Notes under the pieces: generated by a model
What the model was told of the DNA's origin: nothing
What the model saw: the letters and a program-made list of their open reading frames with translations, nothing else
Databases searched by the model: none
Shown here: piece after piece, positions 53,325 through 63,055 of the stretch
Position numbering within the stretch: position 1 is the first letter of the stretch
Layout of the letters: the number at the start of each line of letters is the position of its first letter
Source of the DNA: Flavobacterium sp. JAS
GTDB taxonomy: Bacteria; Bacteroidota; Bacteroidia; Flavobacteriales; Flavobacteriaceae
Assembly: GCF_020991455.1 (NCBI RefSeq)
Contig: NZ_JAJMOX010000002.1
Span: forward strand, 434,001 to 498,000
Length of the DNA stretch: 64,000 nucleotides
Direction: 5' to 3'
Program-made: the position numbers and the translations under genes

Positions 53325-54923
53325 ATGAAAAACACAAAAGTCCTTTTCCTTTTATGGTCAGTATTTGTGATGCAAAATATTTTTGCTCAGGTTTGGGTAC
53401 CCGATAATGGAGATGGAACTTATACAAATCCTATAATTCATGCCGATTATTCGGACCCTGATGTGGTTCGGGTGGGAGATGATTTTTATATGACGGCATC
53501 GTCTTTTAATTGCATTCCGGGATTACCTATTTTGCATTCTAAAGATTTGGTGAATTGGAAGATTATAGGGTATGCACTTAGCAAACAACCGCCATTTGAA
53601 ACCTACAATAAAGTACAGCATGGAAATGGCCTTTGGGCTCCAAGTATTACTTTTCATAACAATGAATTTTACATTTATTACCCGGATCCTGACTTTGGAA
53701 TTTATAGGATAAAAGCCAAAAAAGCCCAAGGACCTTGGTCAGAACCACTTTTGGTAAAAGCCGGAGTAGGACTAATAGATCCAAGTCCGTTATGGGATGA
53801 TGATGGGAAAAATTATTTGGTTCATGCTTTTGCAGGAAGTCGGGCACAAATTAAAAGTCTCTTGGTTGTTTGCTCAATGAATGCTGATGGAACTGTTATC
53901 AATAATGATGAGGTAATGATAATTGACGGACATGAAAGTGAAGGGACTATTGAAGGACCAAAATTCTATAAACGAAATAAGTACTACTATATTTTTGCTC
54001 CTGCTGGCGGGGTTGCTACAGGATGGCAAACGGTTTTAAGATCAAAAAATGTCTTTGGTCCTTACCAAAAGAAGAAAGTTCTTGAACAGGGAAAAACAGC
54101 TATAAACGGTCCGCATCAAGGTGCCTGGGTGCAAACAAAAGCGGGTGAAGATTGGTTTATTCATTTTCAGGATAAAGGGGCTTATGGCAGAATTGTACAT
54201 CTCGAGCCTATGAAATGGGTGAATGATTGGCCAATTATGGGAGAGGATTTCGATAAAAACGCAATTGGAGAACCCGTTACAAGATTCAAAAAGCCAAATG
54301 TAGGAGGGGAATATCCAACAGAAATTCCGGCAACATCAGATGAATTTAACGAACCTAAATTAGGCATGCAATGGCAATGGCAGGCAAATTCTCAAATTAA
54401 TTGGGGATTTGTAACGAGTTTGGGATATTTGAATTTGTTTTGTTTGCCAACCATTAAGAACGATCAGAAGATATTTGATGCACCAAATTTAGTATTGCAA
54501 AAATTCCCTGCTGAAGAATTTTCCGCTACAGCCAAATTAACTTTCAATACGAGAATAAATGGCGAATCGACCGGACTTATAATCATGGGATTGGACTATA
54601 GTTATTTGTGCTTGAAGAATGAGAACGCAAAATTATATCTGAGTCAGAAAACAGGAACCTTCGATAAAAAAGTTTGGGAAACCCAGACAACACCAGTTTC
54701 GATAAAAGATAATATAATCTATCTCAGGGTAAAAGTTAAAAAAGGAGGTATTTGCAGTTTCTTTTATAGCTTAGACGATAAAAAATATCAATCTATAGGA
54801 AATGAATTTGTAGCCAAAGAAGGAAAATGGATTGGCGCTAAAGTTGGACTTTTTGCCTTGAGTGAAAAAACTACAAATGATTCTGGAAATGTTGCCGTGG
54901 ATTGGTTTAGAGTAACAAACTAG
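53325..54923 (+). CDS. Glycoside hydrolase family 43 (arabinosidase/xylosidase-like)
   Basis: A 532-residue exported five-bladed propeller enzyme with a signal peptide (VLFLLWSVFVMQNIFAQ). The start at 53325 is ATG; an in-frame TTG lies twelve bases upstream. The catalytic base is Asp44 in HADYSDPDVVRVGDDFYM, the central Asp lies near GLIDPSPLWDDDG, and the acid Glu lies in SEGTIEGPKFY. Residues ~345-532 form a GH43 C-terminal beta-sandwich domain (EFSATAKLTFN). It probably cuts arabinose or xylose side chains from pectin. Exact bond unknown. Confidence 0.9.
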   Translation: MKNTKVLFLLWSVFVMQNIFAQVWVPDNGDGTYTNPIIHADYSDPDVVRVGDDFYMTASSFNCIPGLPILHSKDLVNWKIIGYALSKQPPFETYNKVQHGNGLWAPSITFHNNEFYIYYPDPDFGIYRIKAKKAQGPWSEPLLVKAGVGLIDPSPLWDDDGKNYLVHAFAGSRAQIKSLLVVCSMNADGTVINNDEVMIIDGHESEGTIEGPKFYKRNKYYYIFAPAGGVATGWQTVLRSKNVFGPYQKKKVLEQGKTAINGPHQGAWVQTKAGEDWFIHFQDKGAYGRIVHLEPMKWVNDWPIMGEDFDKNAIGEPVTRFKKPNVGGEYPTEIPATSDEFNEPKLGMQWQWQANSQINWGFVTSLGYLNLFCLPTIKNDQKIFDAPNLVLQKFPAEEFSATAKLTFNTRINGESTGLIIMGLDYSYLCLKNENAKLYLSQKTGTFDKKVWETQTTPVSIKDNIIYLRVKVKKGGICSFFYSLDDKKYQSIGNEFVAKEGKWIGAKVGLFALSEKTTNDSGNVAVDWFRVTN

Positions 54924-55007
54924 TGAATAATAAAACAAAGTAAATTGGCAAAATGTTTTGGCACTTGGAAAAAGGAGCTAAAACATCAAGTTTAAAAACC
55001 TATTAAA

Positions 55008-57017
55008 ATGATTCGAATAAAAAAATACATATCCCTGGTTGTATTTGGCATAAGTTTTATGGCAAATGCACAGAATACCTTTAAGAATTGGCCGGATATT
55101 ATTCGTAAAAACGATGCGACCTGGTTTGCTTCGGCGCAAGCCAAAGATATTGCGGAGAATGTTTTGCTTTATCAAAGAAATATTGGAGGATGGCCAAAGA
55201 ATATCCAGATGCAAAATCCACTTAGTGATACAGAGAAACAAAAACTTATTGCTTTAAAAAGTGATTTGCATGAGATTACAACAGATAACGGTGCAACTTG
55301 TCAGGAAATGCTTTTTATGTCTAAAATGTATGCACAGGTTAAGGATCAGAGATACAGAGATTCTTTTTTAAAAGGGTTAAATTATTTGTTTGAAGCCCAA
55401 TACAAAAACGGTGGATGGCCTCAGTTTTACCCTCTTAAAAAAGGCTATTATACCCATATTACGTACAATGATGATTCGATGGTTCATATATTGAATATCA
55501 TCAAACAAGTGAGTGAAGAAACTGATTTTTACAGTATTAAACCATCGAGGGAAATTGTTGAAAAAGCCAAAAAATCTTTTGATAAAGGAATTGATTGTAT
55601 TCTAAAATCGCAATACAAACAAAATGGAGTTTTAACTGCTTGGTGTGCCCAACATGATGAGAATACTTTGGCTCCGGCCAAAGCACGAGCCTATGAATTA
55701 CCTTCGCTAAGCGGAAAAGAATCGGCTAAAATTGTTTTGCTTTTAATGTCCATCGAGAAACCTTCTGCGGAGATCATTACAGCTGTTAAAAGTGCTCAGG
55801 CTTGGTTTGAAAAAACTAAAATTACAAATCTTGAAGAGAAACGAGTTTTAAATGACCAGGGAAAAATCATTGACAAAAAAATGATTGTCACCCAGAATGC
55901 TGCGCCAATTTGGGCAAGATTTATGGAGTTAGACACCAATGAACCCTTTTTTTGCGATCGTGACGGGATAAAGGAGAAAGCACTGGAGCAGATTGGGGCA
56001 GAACGTAGAAATGGATATGCCTGGTATAGTGATGAACCAAAAGAAGTTCTTAAAAAGTATCCTGCCTGGGCCATTAAAAATGGTGTAAAAGTCTCTTTAA
56101 AAGAAACCTCGGATAAAAAAAAAGATAATTTAATAAGAGTTGCTTTAGACGGTTCGGGAGATTTTACAAAAATTCAGGATGCTATAAATGCATGTCCGTC
56201 ATTTCCGTATGAAAAAGTCACGGTTTTTATAAAAAACGGAATCTACAATGAAAAAGTTCGGATTCCCCAGTGGAACACCCATTTGGCTTTAATTGGAGAA
56301 AGTAAGGAGAATACCATTATTAGTTTTGATGATAATTTTTCAAGAATTAACTCAGGTAGAAACAGTACTTTTTTTACCTATACGATCTTAGTAGAAGGTG
56401 ATGATTTTTCGGTTTCCAATTTAACCATTAAAAATGCTTCTGGGGATAACGGTCAGGCCATTGCACTGTCTTTGGTGGCAAATCGGGCTCAGGTTCTAAA
56501 CTGTAATATTCTGGGAAATCAGGATACTTTGTACGTATCGGGAAAAGACGCAAAACAATACTTTAAAGAGTGTTATATCGAGGGTACAACCGATTTTATT
56601 TTTGGAAGTGCAACTGTTTTATTTGAAAATTGTGTGATTCACAGTCTTAAAAATTCCTATATCACAGCGGCTTCAACCCCTGAGGATACGGTCTTTGGAT
56701 TTGTTTTTAAAAATTGCAAACTCACCGCAAATCCATCAACAACTGCAGTTTATTTAGGAAGACCCTGGCGTATTTATGCAAAAACGGTCTACATCAATTG
56801 CGATATGGGAAAACATATAAGGGCTGAAGGCTGGGAAAACTGGTCGAAACCCGAAGCAGAAAAAACTGCTTTTTACGCCGAGTATAATTGCAAAGGCGAA
56901 GGTTTTCAGCCTGCAAAAAGAGTTGCTTGGTCGCATCAGCTTCAAGAGAATCAAGTAGAGAAATATACAATCGAAAACATTCTAAAAGACTCAATTGCAA
57001 ATTGGTATTCGAGGTAA
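55008..57017 (+). CDS. Bifunctional pectate lyase (PL10) - pectin methylesterase (CE8)
   Basis: A 669-residue exported fusion. After the signal peptide (ISLVVFGISFMANAQ), residues ~25-350 are a PL10 pectate lyase: NIGGWPKNIQM, ATCQEMLFMSKMY, NGGWPQFYP, YNDDSMVHIL and TAWCAQHDENTL. Residues ~372-669 are a CE8 pectin methylesterase: VALDGSGDFTKIQDAIN, GNQDTLY (Gln505 and Asp506), GTTDFIFGSA (Asp529, nucleophile) and LGRPWR (Arg585). The esterase would strip methyl groups, and the lyase then cuts the demethylated chain by beta-elimination. Covalent joining would couple the two steps. Confidence 0.94.
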   Translation: MIRIKKYISLVVFGISFMANAQNTFKNWPDIIRKNDATWFASAQAKDIAENVLLYQRNIGGWPKNIQMQNPLSDTEKQKLIALKSDLHEITTDNGATCQEMLFMSKMYAQVKDQRYRDSFLKGLNYLFEAQYKNGGWPQFYPLKKGYYTHITYNDDSMVHILNIIKQVSEETDFYSIKPSREIVEKAKKSFDKGIDCILKSQYKQNGVLTAWCAQHDENTLAPAKARAYELPSLSGKESAKIVLLLMSIEKPSAEIITAVKSAQAWFEKTKITNLEEKRVLNDQGKIIDKKMIVTQNAAPIWARFMELDTNEPFFCDRDGIKEKALEQIGAERRNGYAWYSDEPKEVLKKYPAWAIKNGVKVSLKETSDKKKDNLIRVALDGSGDFTKIQDAINACPSFPYEKVTVFIKNGIYNEKVRIPQWNTHLALIGESKENTIISFDDNFSRINSGRNSTFFTYTILVEGDDFSVSNLTIKNASGDNGQAIALSLVANRAQVLNCNILGNQDTLYVSGKDAKQYFKECYIEGTTDFIFGSATVLFENCVIHSLKNSYITAASTPEDTVFGFVFKNCKLTANPSTTAVYLGRPWRIYAKTVYINCDMGKHIRAEGWENWSKPEAEKTAFYAEYNCKGEGFQPAKRVAWSHQLQENQVEKYTIENILKDSIANWYSR

Positions 57018-57084
57018 AAAAAAGGATTCACGGATTAAAGGTGTTTAACCTGCTGAATTTTTGGGCTAAAAAATAGTAACAATT

Positions 57085-58434
57085 ATGAATTTGAAATATT
57101 TAATTTTTCTGTTGATCTCCTGTATTTCTTTTGCTCAAAATAGTGATTTTCCCTCTGCAAGAGTAGATTCGATTGTCAATAGAATTCAGCTTCCCGTCTT
57201 TGGGTCTTATCAAATTAATGTGGCTCAATTAGGTGCAAAAGGAGATTCTATTACCAATAACAAATCCTATTTTGATAAAGCAATGGCCTTGTGTAAAAGC
57301 AATAATGGCGGAACTATTATTGTACCAAAAGGGGTTTATAAAATCAAGGGCCCAATTCATTTTGTAAGTAATGTAAATCTGAGAATTGAGAAAGGGGCAA
57401 AACTTAGCTTTAGTGATAATCCCAAGGACTATCTGCCAATGGTTTTAACCAGTTGGGAAGGAACAATGCTCTATAATTATAGCCCGTTAATTTACGCTTA
57501 CAATTGTACTAATATTGCCATTACCGGCGAAGGAATTATTGATGGAGAAGGAGCTGGGACCTGGAAAGGTTTTAAAGCTAAGGAAGAGGCGGGGAAAAAC
57601 AGAAGCCGCGAAATGAATCATAATAAGATTGCTTTAAAAGACAGAAAATTTGGAGAAGGTTACTTTTTACGCCCACAAATGATTCAGTTTTTTAATTGCA
57701 GGAATATTTTGGTTGAAAATATCCGCATTGAGAATTCACCTTTTTGGTGTTTGCATTTACTCAAATCGCAAAGTATCACCGTTCGCGGAATTAGTTATAA
57801 ATCTTTAAATTATAACAATGACGGTATTGATCCCGAGTATGCAAAAGACGTTTTAATCGAGAATGTAACCTTTGATAATGGCGATGATAATGTGGCAATT
57901 AAGGCAGGAAGAGATCATGAAGGAAGAGCAAATTCGGCTACACCAAGTGAGCATATAGTAATTAGAAATTGTAATTTCAAAGGACTACATGGCGTTGTTA
58001 TCGGAAGCGAAATGTCAGCGGGAGTTCAGAATGTTTATGTAGAGAATTGCAAAACAGTTGGCTATTTAAAAAGAGGAATCTATCTAAAGACCAATGCCGA
58101 CAGAGGAGGTTTTATTAAAAATGTTTTTGTTCGAAATATAAAACTCGATACGGTAGAGGATTGTTTATATATCACGGCAAATTATCACGGTGAAGGAAAT
58201 GGCTTTCAATCGGACATATCAAATATTCATTTTTCGAATATCACCTGTAATCAAGCCACAGAATCCGCAATTGTAATTCAAGGTTTTCAAGACAAGAAAA
58301 TTCGCAATATCACCTTTAATAATATTGAAATTAAATCGGCAAAAAATGCCATTTCAAATCAAAATGCAGAGAATGTTTTAATGACAGATGTTTTTATCGG
58401 AGAAAAAGCAACAGTGCCCACAGCGGCGAAATAA
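57085..58434 (+). CDS. Glycoside hydrolase family 28 (second copy)
   Basis: A 449-residue exported beta-helix protein (signal LKYLIFLLISCISFAQ). It has YNNDGIDPEY and the Asp pair in NGDDNVAIKAGRD. In place of the GHG and RIK motifs of the first copy, it shows KGLHGVVIGSEMS and GIYLKTN. The His lies one residue later, and the Arg-Ile-Lys has become Tyr-Leu-Lys. It therefore probably has different substrate or activity, such as unsaturated or rhamnogalacturonan ends. The other flanks, such as NRSREMNHNKIALKDRKFGEGYFLRPQ, match the exo-polygalacturonase branch. Confidence 0.9.
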   Translation: MNLKYLIFLLISCISFAQNSDFPSARVDSIVNRIQLPVFGSYQINVAQLGAKGDSITNNKSYFDKAMALCKSNNGGTIIVPKGVYKIKGPIHFVSNVNLRIEKGAKLSFSDNPKDYLPMVLTSWEGTMLYNYSPLIYAYNCTNIAITGEGIIDGEGAGTWKGFKAKEEAGKNRSREMNHNKIALKDRKFGEGYFLRPQMIQFFNCRNILVENIRIENSPFWCLHLLKSQSITVRGISYKSLNYNNDGIDPEYAKDVLIENVTFDNGDDNVAIKAGRDHEGRANSATPSEHIVIRNCNFKGLHGVVIGSEMSAGVQNVYVENCKTVGYLKRGIYLKTNADRGGFIKNVFVRNIKLDTVEDCLYITANYHGEGNGFQSDISNIHFSNITCNQATESAIVIQGFQDKKIRNITFNNIEIKSAKNAISNQNAENVLMTDVFIGEKATVPTAAK

Positions 58435-58595
58435 TTTTTTTTTCAGGTTTAAAGCTGTAAAAGGTTTTACCCAGAAGGCACAGCACTGTGTCTATTGCAG
58501 GGACAAAGCAATCTGAGAAAGTAATTCGAGATATCAGGAACAAAAAAATAGAAAATAAAAACAGTGTAAGGAGTTTAAAGATCTAAAATAATAAA

Positions 58596-59339
58596 ATGAA
58601 ACACTATGTATTAATCCTCTTCTTAATCAGCGCAAGCTGTTTTGCTCAAAACCCTACAATATATACCATTGGAGACTCAACAATGGCGAACAAAAAGGAT
58701 CCCGAGCGCAATCCTGAGCATGGTTGGGCACAGGTACTTGGGTCATTTTTTAAAGAAAATATTACCCTTGAGAATAAGGCCGTAAATGGGCGAAGTACCA
58801 AAAGTTTCATCAATGAGAAACGTTGGGATTCCATTTATAAAAAGCTAAAAAAAGGAGATTATGTTTTTATTGAATTTGGGCATAATGATGAGAAAATCGA
58901 AGATTCAACCCGTTATACAAATCCACATACAGCATATCGTTACAATTTGATTCGGTTTGTAAAAGAAACCAGGGCAAAAGGCGCGACACCAATATTATTG
59001 AGCTCTATAGCCAGACGTAATTTTAATGAAAAAGGCGTTTTGGTACCAACCCATGGAGATTATCCTCTTGAAACCCGATTAGTAGCACAAGAGTATAAAG
59101 TGGCTTTTATCGATCTGGAATATTTTACAGAATTGCTCGAGGAATCTTATGGGCCCGAGAAATCAAAACAACTGCATTTGCACTTTAAAGCTGGTGAGAA
59201 TAGTTATTATGAGAAAGACAAGGCAGATGACACACACCTTTCTTTAAAAGGAGCCACAGCAATTGCGCAGATTGTAATCAATCAAATAAAACTCTTAGAG
59301 GATCCTTTATTTGAAAGGCTTAAAAAGGGGATTAAATAG
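58596..59339 (+). CDS. Rhamnogalacturonan acetylesterase (CE12, SGNH hydrolase)
   Basis: A 247-residue exported esterase with a signal peptide (YVLILFLISASCFAQ). The SGNH blocks are present: GDSTMANK (Ser28), a Gly in NKAVNGRSTKSF, EFGHNDEK, and DDTHLSLKG with Asp and His. CE12 enzymes release acetate from rhamnogalacturonan I, which opens the backbone to GH105 and others. It is the last gene of the polysaccharide locus, and its stop lies only 9 bp from the end of the opposing relaxase gene. Confidence 0.93.
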   Translation: MKHYVLILFLISASCFAQNPTIYTIGDSTMANKKDPERNPEHGWAQVLGSFFKENITLENKAVNGRSTKSFINEKRWDSIYKKLKKGDYVFIEFGHNDEKIEDSTRYTNPHTAYRYNLIRFVKETRAKGATPILLSSIARRNFNEKGVLVPTHGDYPLETRLVAQEYKVAFIDLEYFTELLEESYGPEKSKQLHLHFKAGENSYYEKDKADDTHLSLKGATAIAQIVINQIKLLEDPLFERLKKGIK

Positions 59340-59348
59340 AAAAAAAAC

Positions 59349-60443
59349 TTAAGGGATATGAATTTTTAAGAGTTTGTTTTTTTTATTCTCACCAGCAGGT
59401 CTTAATTGCTTATCATTGAGAAGAGCCAAATTGTATGGAGTATTTAACGAGTTGTCACTGATTATATTTTTTGTTTTATGATCGATATAGATAATCTGGG
59501 CAGTATCACCTGGGGAGTTTTTTTGTGTAACTACTGTGATGCCTTGTTTGTTGAGCTTTGCCTTTAAGTGGTTTAACGATAATGATTTGAGTTGGGATAT
59601 TTCCACCATTTTTTTCAGATGTATTTTCTCTTCTATGTTCTTTAAGGCATTGGCTTTGAATTTGTTTTCCAAAAAAGACAAAGTAGGTTTGTTCTCTATA
59701 AGACTTGCCTTGATGGGTTTGCCAATTGGTTTGCCTTGTTTATCGAGAATTTTATAGAGTAAGCCCCTGGATAGAAATACCTTTGAATTCTCCATGCCTC
59801 GATCTGCCATAACATTGTATTGGCCTAAGATTGCATTGAGCTGGGAAAAATTGGTATAATTGTATTGTGCGAGAATATAATTCACAACATTGCTTATGGC
59901 CTTTTTAGATTCCATTTTCCCATAATGTACTTTTTCAATATGGATGGGCTGGAGATAGGATTCTTCTTTTTTTATTGATTCTGCCCTGATTAGCCCAAAT
60001 GTTTTCTCAATTTCTTTTCTAGCGGGTTCTGATTTGTTGATGCCAATATTAAACAGATTGATACAGCTGCCGGTTTTCTCAATAGTGGTGGTAATCAGAT
60101 GCAGGTGTTGGTGGCCAGCATCATAATGCTGGTATATTAAATAGGGTTGATTTCCAAAGCCTATTTTTTGCATATAAATGTGGGCAATTGTAATGAGTTT
60201 TTCTTTGGGGTGATTCTCCAATGGCGAGAAATTTATGGAAATATGAACCGTATTGCGTTTGGCGAGTTCATTTAATTGCGCCCGCTTGGCAAAGCGTTTA
60301 AATTTGATGGTAAAACTTATTTTATCTAGATCCACAGGAAAGTTGCCTGCTGCTATACATTGGGCAGAACCTATTTTAACTTTATTTTCATTATAGGCAA
60401 GTGTTTGACCTATTGTGGCATTAGTTTTTATGATTGTGACCAT
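59349..60443 (-). CDS. mobB: Mobilization relaxase (MobB-like)
   Basis: A 364-residue HUH endonuclease of the relaxase type used by Bacteroidota mobilizable elements. The candidate nucleophile Tyr17 lies in QTLAYNENKV, and the metal-binding His cluster in HYDAGHQHLHLITTTIEK. The C-terminal half has coiled-coil-like stretches (KNIEEKIHLKKMVEISQLK). It should nick the oriT and pilot the strand into the recipient. Its start overlaps the mobA-like gene by 16 bp. Ends 9 bp from the acetylesterase gene. Confidence 0.88.
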   Translation of the reverse strand: MVTIIKTNATIGQTLAYNENKVKIGSAQCIAAGNFPVDLDKISFTIKFKRFAKRAQLNELAKRNTVHISINFSPLENHPKEKLITIAHIYMQKIGFGNQPYLIYQHYDAGHQHLHLITTTIEKTGSCINLFNIGINKSEPARKEIEKTFGLIRAESIKKEESYLQPIHIEKVHYGKMESKKAISNVVNYILAQYNYTNFSQLNAILGQYNVMADRGMENSKVFLSRGLLYKILDKQGKPIGKPIKASLIENKPTLSFLENKFKANALKNIEEKIHLKKMVEISQLKSLSLNHLKAKLNKQGITVVTQKNSPGDTAQIIYIDHKTKNIISDNSLNTPYNLALLNDKQLRPAGENKKNKLLKIHIP

Positions 60444-60844
60444 TGGTGTGTAATTTTTTCAATTTGTTTTTTAGTTTCTCCTATGATTTTGCACAGCTGA
60501 TTGATCTGTAATTCTAAAGTCTCTAACGATGGGGTTAAGGGATCGATTTGCTCTTGCAAAGAGAGTTTATCTAAGAGCTCAACGAGGCTATCTCGGACAC
60601 TGTTGATCTGATTGTTTAAAGGGACTATTTCTTCAATTAAATCCTCCAAAGACTGGTTTCTATAAATAATTGTAACGGGTTTACCCAATAGGAGCTTTCG
60701 AAGATATTCACTAAGACTATGGCAGGTGCTAGTTTTGTACTTGCGCTCTATTGTGTAATATTCGCCGTAGGTTAATCCCAGATAGACTGACCTGATTTTA
60801 GTCAAGTTATGGACATCTATTATTTTATGGTCACACTTAGGCAT
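60428..60844 (-). CDS. mobA: Relaxosome accessory protein (MobA/MbpA-like)
   Basis: A 138-residue small basic protein. The YYTIERKYKTSTCHSLSEYLRKLLLGKPVT segment is like the ribbon-helix-helix/accessory region of mobilization proteins (spanning residues ~27-56), and the second half is a likely coiled coil (LEDLIEEIVPLNNQINSVRD-like heptads). It would bind the transfer origin and assist the relaxase, whose start it overlaps by 16 bp. No name is certain; symbol is by gene order. Confidence 0.72.
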   Translation of the reverse strand: MPKCDHKIIDVHNLTKIRSVYLGLTYGEYYTIERKYKTSTCHSLSEYLRKLLLGKPVTIIYRNQSLEDLIEEIVPLNNQINSVRDSLVELLDKLSLQEQIDPLTPSLETLELQINQLCKIIGETKKQIEKITHQWSQS

Positions 60845-60979
60845 TTGTTTGATTTTAATACTAATTTAGAGATTTCTGTTTTTCTAGAAAATCATGCGCA
60901 TATTTTTACTGTTAAGTCATTTAAGAAAGAGCAACGGGTATTCAAGAAAACCAAAGTGATTTTAGCCCCTGGTTTTCTA
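60845..60979. other. 135-bp spacer in the mobilization cluster
   Basis: Separates the coupling protein gene from the mobA-like gene. No clear gene is seen on the minus strand. It may hold an oriT or a promoter, as relaxosome genes often lie beside it, but I identify no diagnostic inverted repeat. Confidence 0.35.
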
Positions 60980-62962
60980 TTATTTTCGTATGATCAGATA
61001 AGAGAGTTCGGGATCATTTGTAAGACGATTGATTTCCGAATAAATGATATCTTGAATGTCTTGTCTTATTTGCAGATAATTATTTTGCACCATTGTAGGA
61101 TCAAGTTTGCGCACTATGGGAATGGCACTGTAATTATCAGTTTCTCTTTCAAGGGCGGTATGATCATTTAGAATCTCACAATGGAAAGCCTTAAGTTCAA
61201 TTCTACAATTGGGATCATCAGCGATCAAACCAACGAATTCTCCTGAACTTAAAGAAGAAATTTTCGAAGCAGGAACCGCCAGTTCGAGTTGTTTGGAACG
61301 ACTAATGGAGATATCGGAGCTATTTATTGAAATATTTTCCCTGTTCTGCATAATCTTGCCAAAGCGCTCGGATAATTGTTTGGCAGTATCACCGGTAACT
61401 TGCCCGCTGATGATGTTTCCTGTTATGTTCATAATTACATCTGCCTGTTCACGCCCATAGTCTTTTCTTAGTTGGCTAAAGTCTTGTAGTCCCAAGCAAG
61501 TTGCTACTTTATTGCTTCTGGCTGTGGCAATAAGACTATCGATATTATTGAGATATAGGGTAGGGAATTCATCAAAAACAAGGCTGCTTTTTTGTTTGCC
61601 TTTTTGGTTTACCAATTTAAGCAGACGGTTGACATAGAGCGATAATACAGCGCCGTAAATTTGTATTTTTTGCGGATTATTTCCCATACAGATTATTTTA
61701 GGCTCTTGAGTATTATTAATATCCAGGGTAAAATCATTTCCTGATAATACATAGTAGAGCTGGGGAGAAGAAAGCCTTGCCATGGCTACTTTTGCAGAGG
61801 CAATTTGCCCTTCGAGTTGCTCCATGACATCGTTGAGGTAGGCATTAATAAAGGGATTAATGAGTACCTGAATTTCTTTTTCTGTTCGAAGTAAGGTAAA
61901 GAGATCGTCGTAGTCTACCTGCATGAGTTCAATAACATGGGGAAGGGTGCAAAATTGCCCCTGTTTATATTTTCGGAGGTACCAGATAATGGCTGTTAAA
62001 AAATTAATGGGTGATTCTACAAAAAAATCTCCCTGTCTTTTGATCCATTCTCTATTGAGCCCGAGTAAAATTGTTCTGGCTGATTCGGCAGAATCTGTAA
62101 TATCGATCATGGCTGAAGGCACTAAAGGATTGCAGCGATGTGAACGCGAGAGATCATCAAAGTTAATGCTAAAGAATTTAGGAGGGACCGCATAAGAGGA
62201 TTTACACTCGAGCCATGTGTTGTAAGCAATGGTGGTGAGGTCATCGAATTTGAAATCGTAAACAAACATGGCAAAACCTTTTTTTATGTGCTGGGTTATA
62301 ACATGGCGTATTACAAAATACGATTTACCCGAACCAGGAGTGCCTAGTACCATAAGGGCCCGAAATGGATTTATGATATTGATCCAGCTCTTTCGAATCT
62401 TATCCTTTAGATAGTATTGGGTGGGAAGGTTGATCGAGTATTCGTTTTCAATGAGTCTTTCTTCTTGGGGAAAGGTTTCGTTTTCTTTATTGAAGATATC
62501 ATCGGAGTTTATTCTCTTGGTTATTATGCGCGATAGTAATGTTCCCCCTGTTAGTATTGACAGATATCCAATTAGTGTTAGTGAGATATAGCAGAAGGTA
62601 ATGTAAGGGGAGGCTATTGTTAGATAAAATAAAAAACTACTGCTAAAGAAGACAAAGAGTCCAATGCATATATAGGAGAGGGCGGTTTTATAGTTGAGTT
62701 TTTCATTTTTTCTTCCTTTTACCCCCAAGAGCGAGATCAATAAAAAAACTAGAGAGAGGAGTTTGGATCGGTGAAAATGGGTAAAAAGACCCGTATGCTC
62801 AATATTGGCCAAGATCAGATTGCCAAATGTATTTGCAAGGCCCCATTGCAAGAAAGCCCCATAGGTGTAATAATAAAAATGGATCAACAGCACAAGGATA
62901 CTAATGAGTCTTGTCAGGTCAAGTATTTTTCGAAGTGCTTGTTCGTTCTCTCCGGTTTGCAT
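60980..62962 (-). CDS. mobC: VirD4/TraG-type conjugal coupling protein (MobC-like)
   Basis: A 660-residue inner-membrane ATPase. Hydrophobic helices at residues ~18-40, ~68-82, ~100-118 and ~125-150 are followed by Walker A in LGTPGSGKSYFVIR (residues 207-214) and Walker B in SLVFDEFPTLYL. It pumps the relaxase-bound strand to the type IV secretion channel. In Bacteroidota such proteins are called MobC or TraG. The secretion channel genes are not in the window, so the element could be mobilizable rather than self-transferring, or the remainder may lie beyond 64 kb. Confidence 0.9.
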   Translation of the reverse strand: MQTGENEQALRKILDLTRLISILVLLIHFYYYTYGAFLQWGLANTFGNLILANIEHTGLFTHFHRSKLLSLVFLLISLLGVKGRKNEKLNYKTALSYICIGLFVFFSSSFLFYLTIASPYITFCYISLTLIGYLSILTGGTLLSRIITKRINSDDIFNKENETFPQEERLIENEYSINLPTQYYLKDKIRKSWINIINPFRALMVLGTPGSGKSYFVIRHVITQHIKKGFAMFVYDFKFDDLTTIAYNTWLECKSSYAVPPKFFSINFDDLSRSHRCNPLVPSAMIDITDSAESARTILLGLNREWIKRQGDFFVESPINFLTAIIWYLRKYKQGQFCTLPHVIELMQVDYDDLFTLLRTEKEIQVLINPFINAYLNDVMEQLEGQIASAKVAMARLSSPQLYYVLSGNDFTLDINNTQEPKIICMGNNPQKIQIYGAVLSLYVNRLLKLVNQKGKQKSSLVFDEFPTLYLNNIDSLIATARSNKVATCLGLQDFSQLRKDYGREQADVIMNITGNIISGQVTGDTAKQLSERFGKIMQNRENISINSSDISISRSKQLELAVPASKISSLSSGEFVGLIADDPNCRIELKAFHCEILNDHTALERETDNYSAIPIVRKLDPTMVQNNYLQIRQDIQDIIYSEINRLTNDPELSYLIIRK

Positions 62963-63055
62963 GATGATGATCCTTAAGTGTTAATAGACTATAAAAAGAC
63001 TGCCGATTTGATGTACAATAAATTACAGACAAAGCGCTAAGAAGCGTTTTTTTTG

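Noticed and set aside
60845-60979. oriT
   Set aside because: Position is suitable, but no inverted repeat and nick-like site could be identified with confidence.
60809-61171. Plus-strand 120-residue reading frame over the mobilization spacer
   Set aside because: It overlaps the starts and ends of two well-supported minus-strand genes and shows no recognisable motif.
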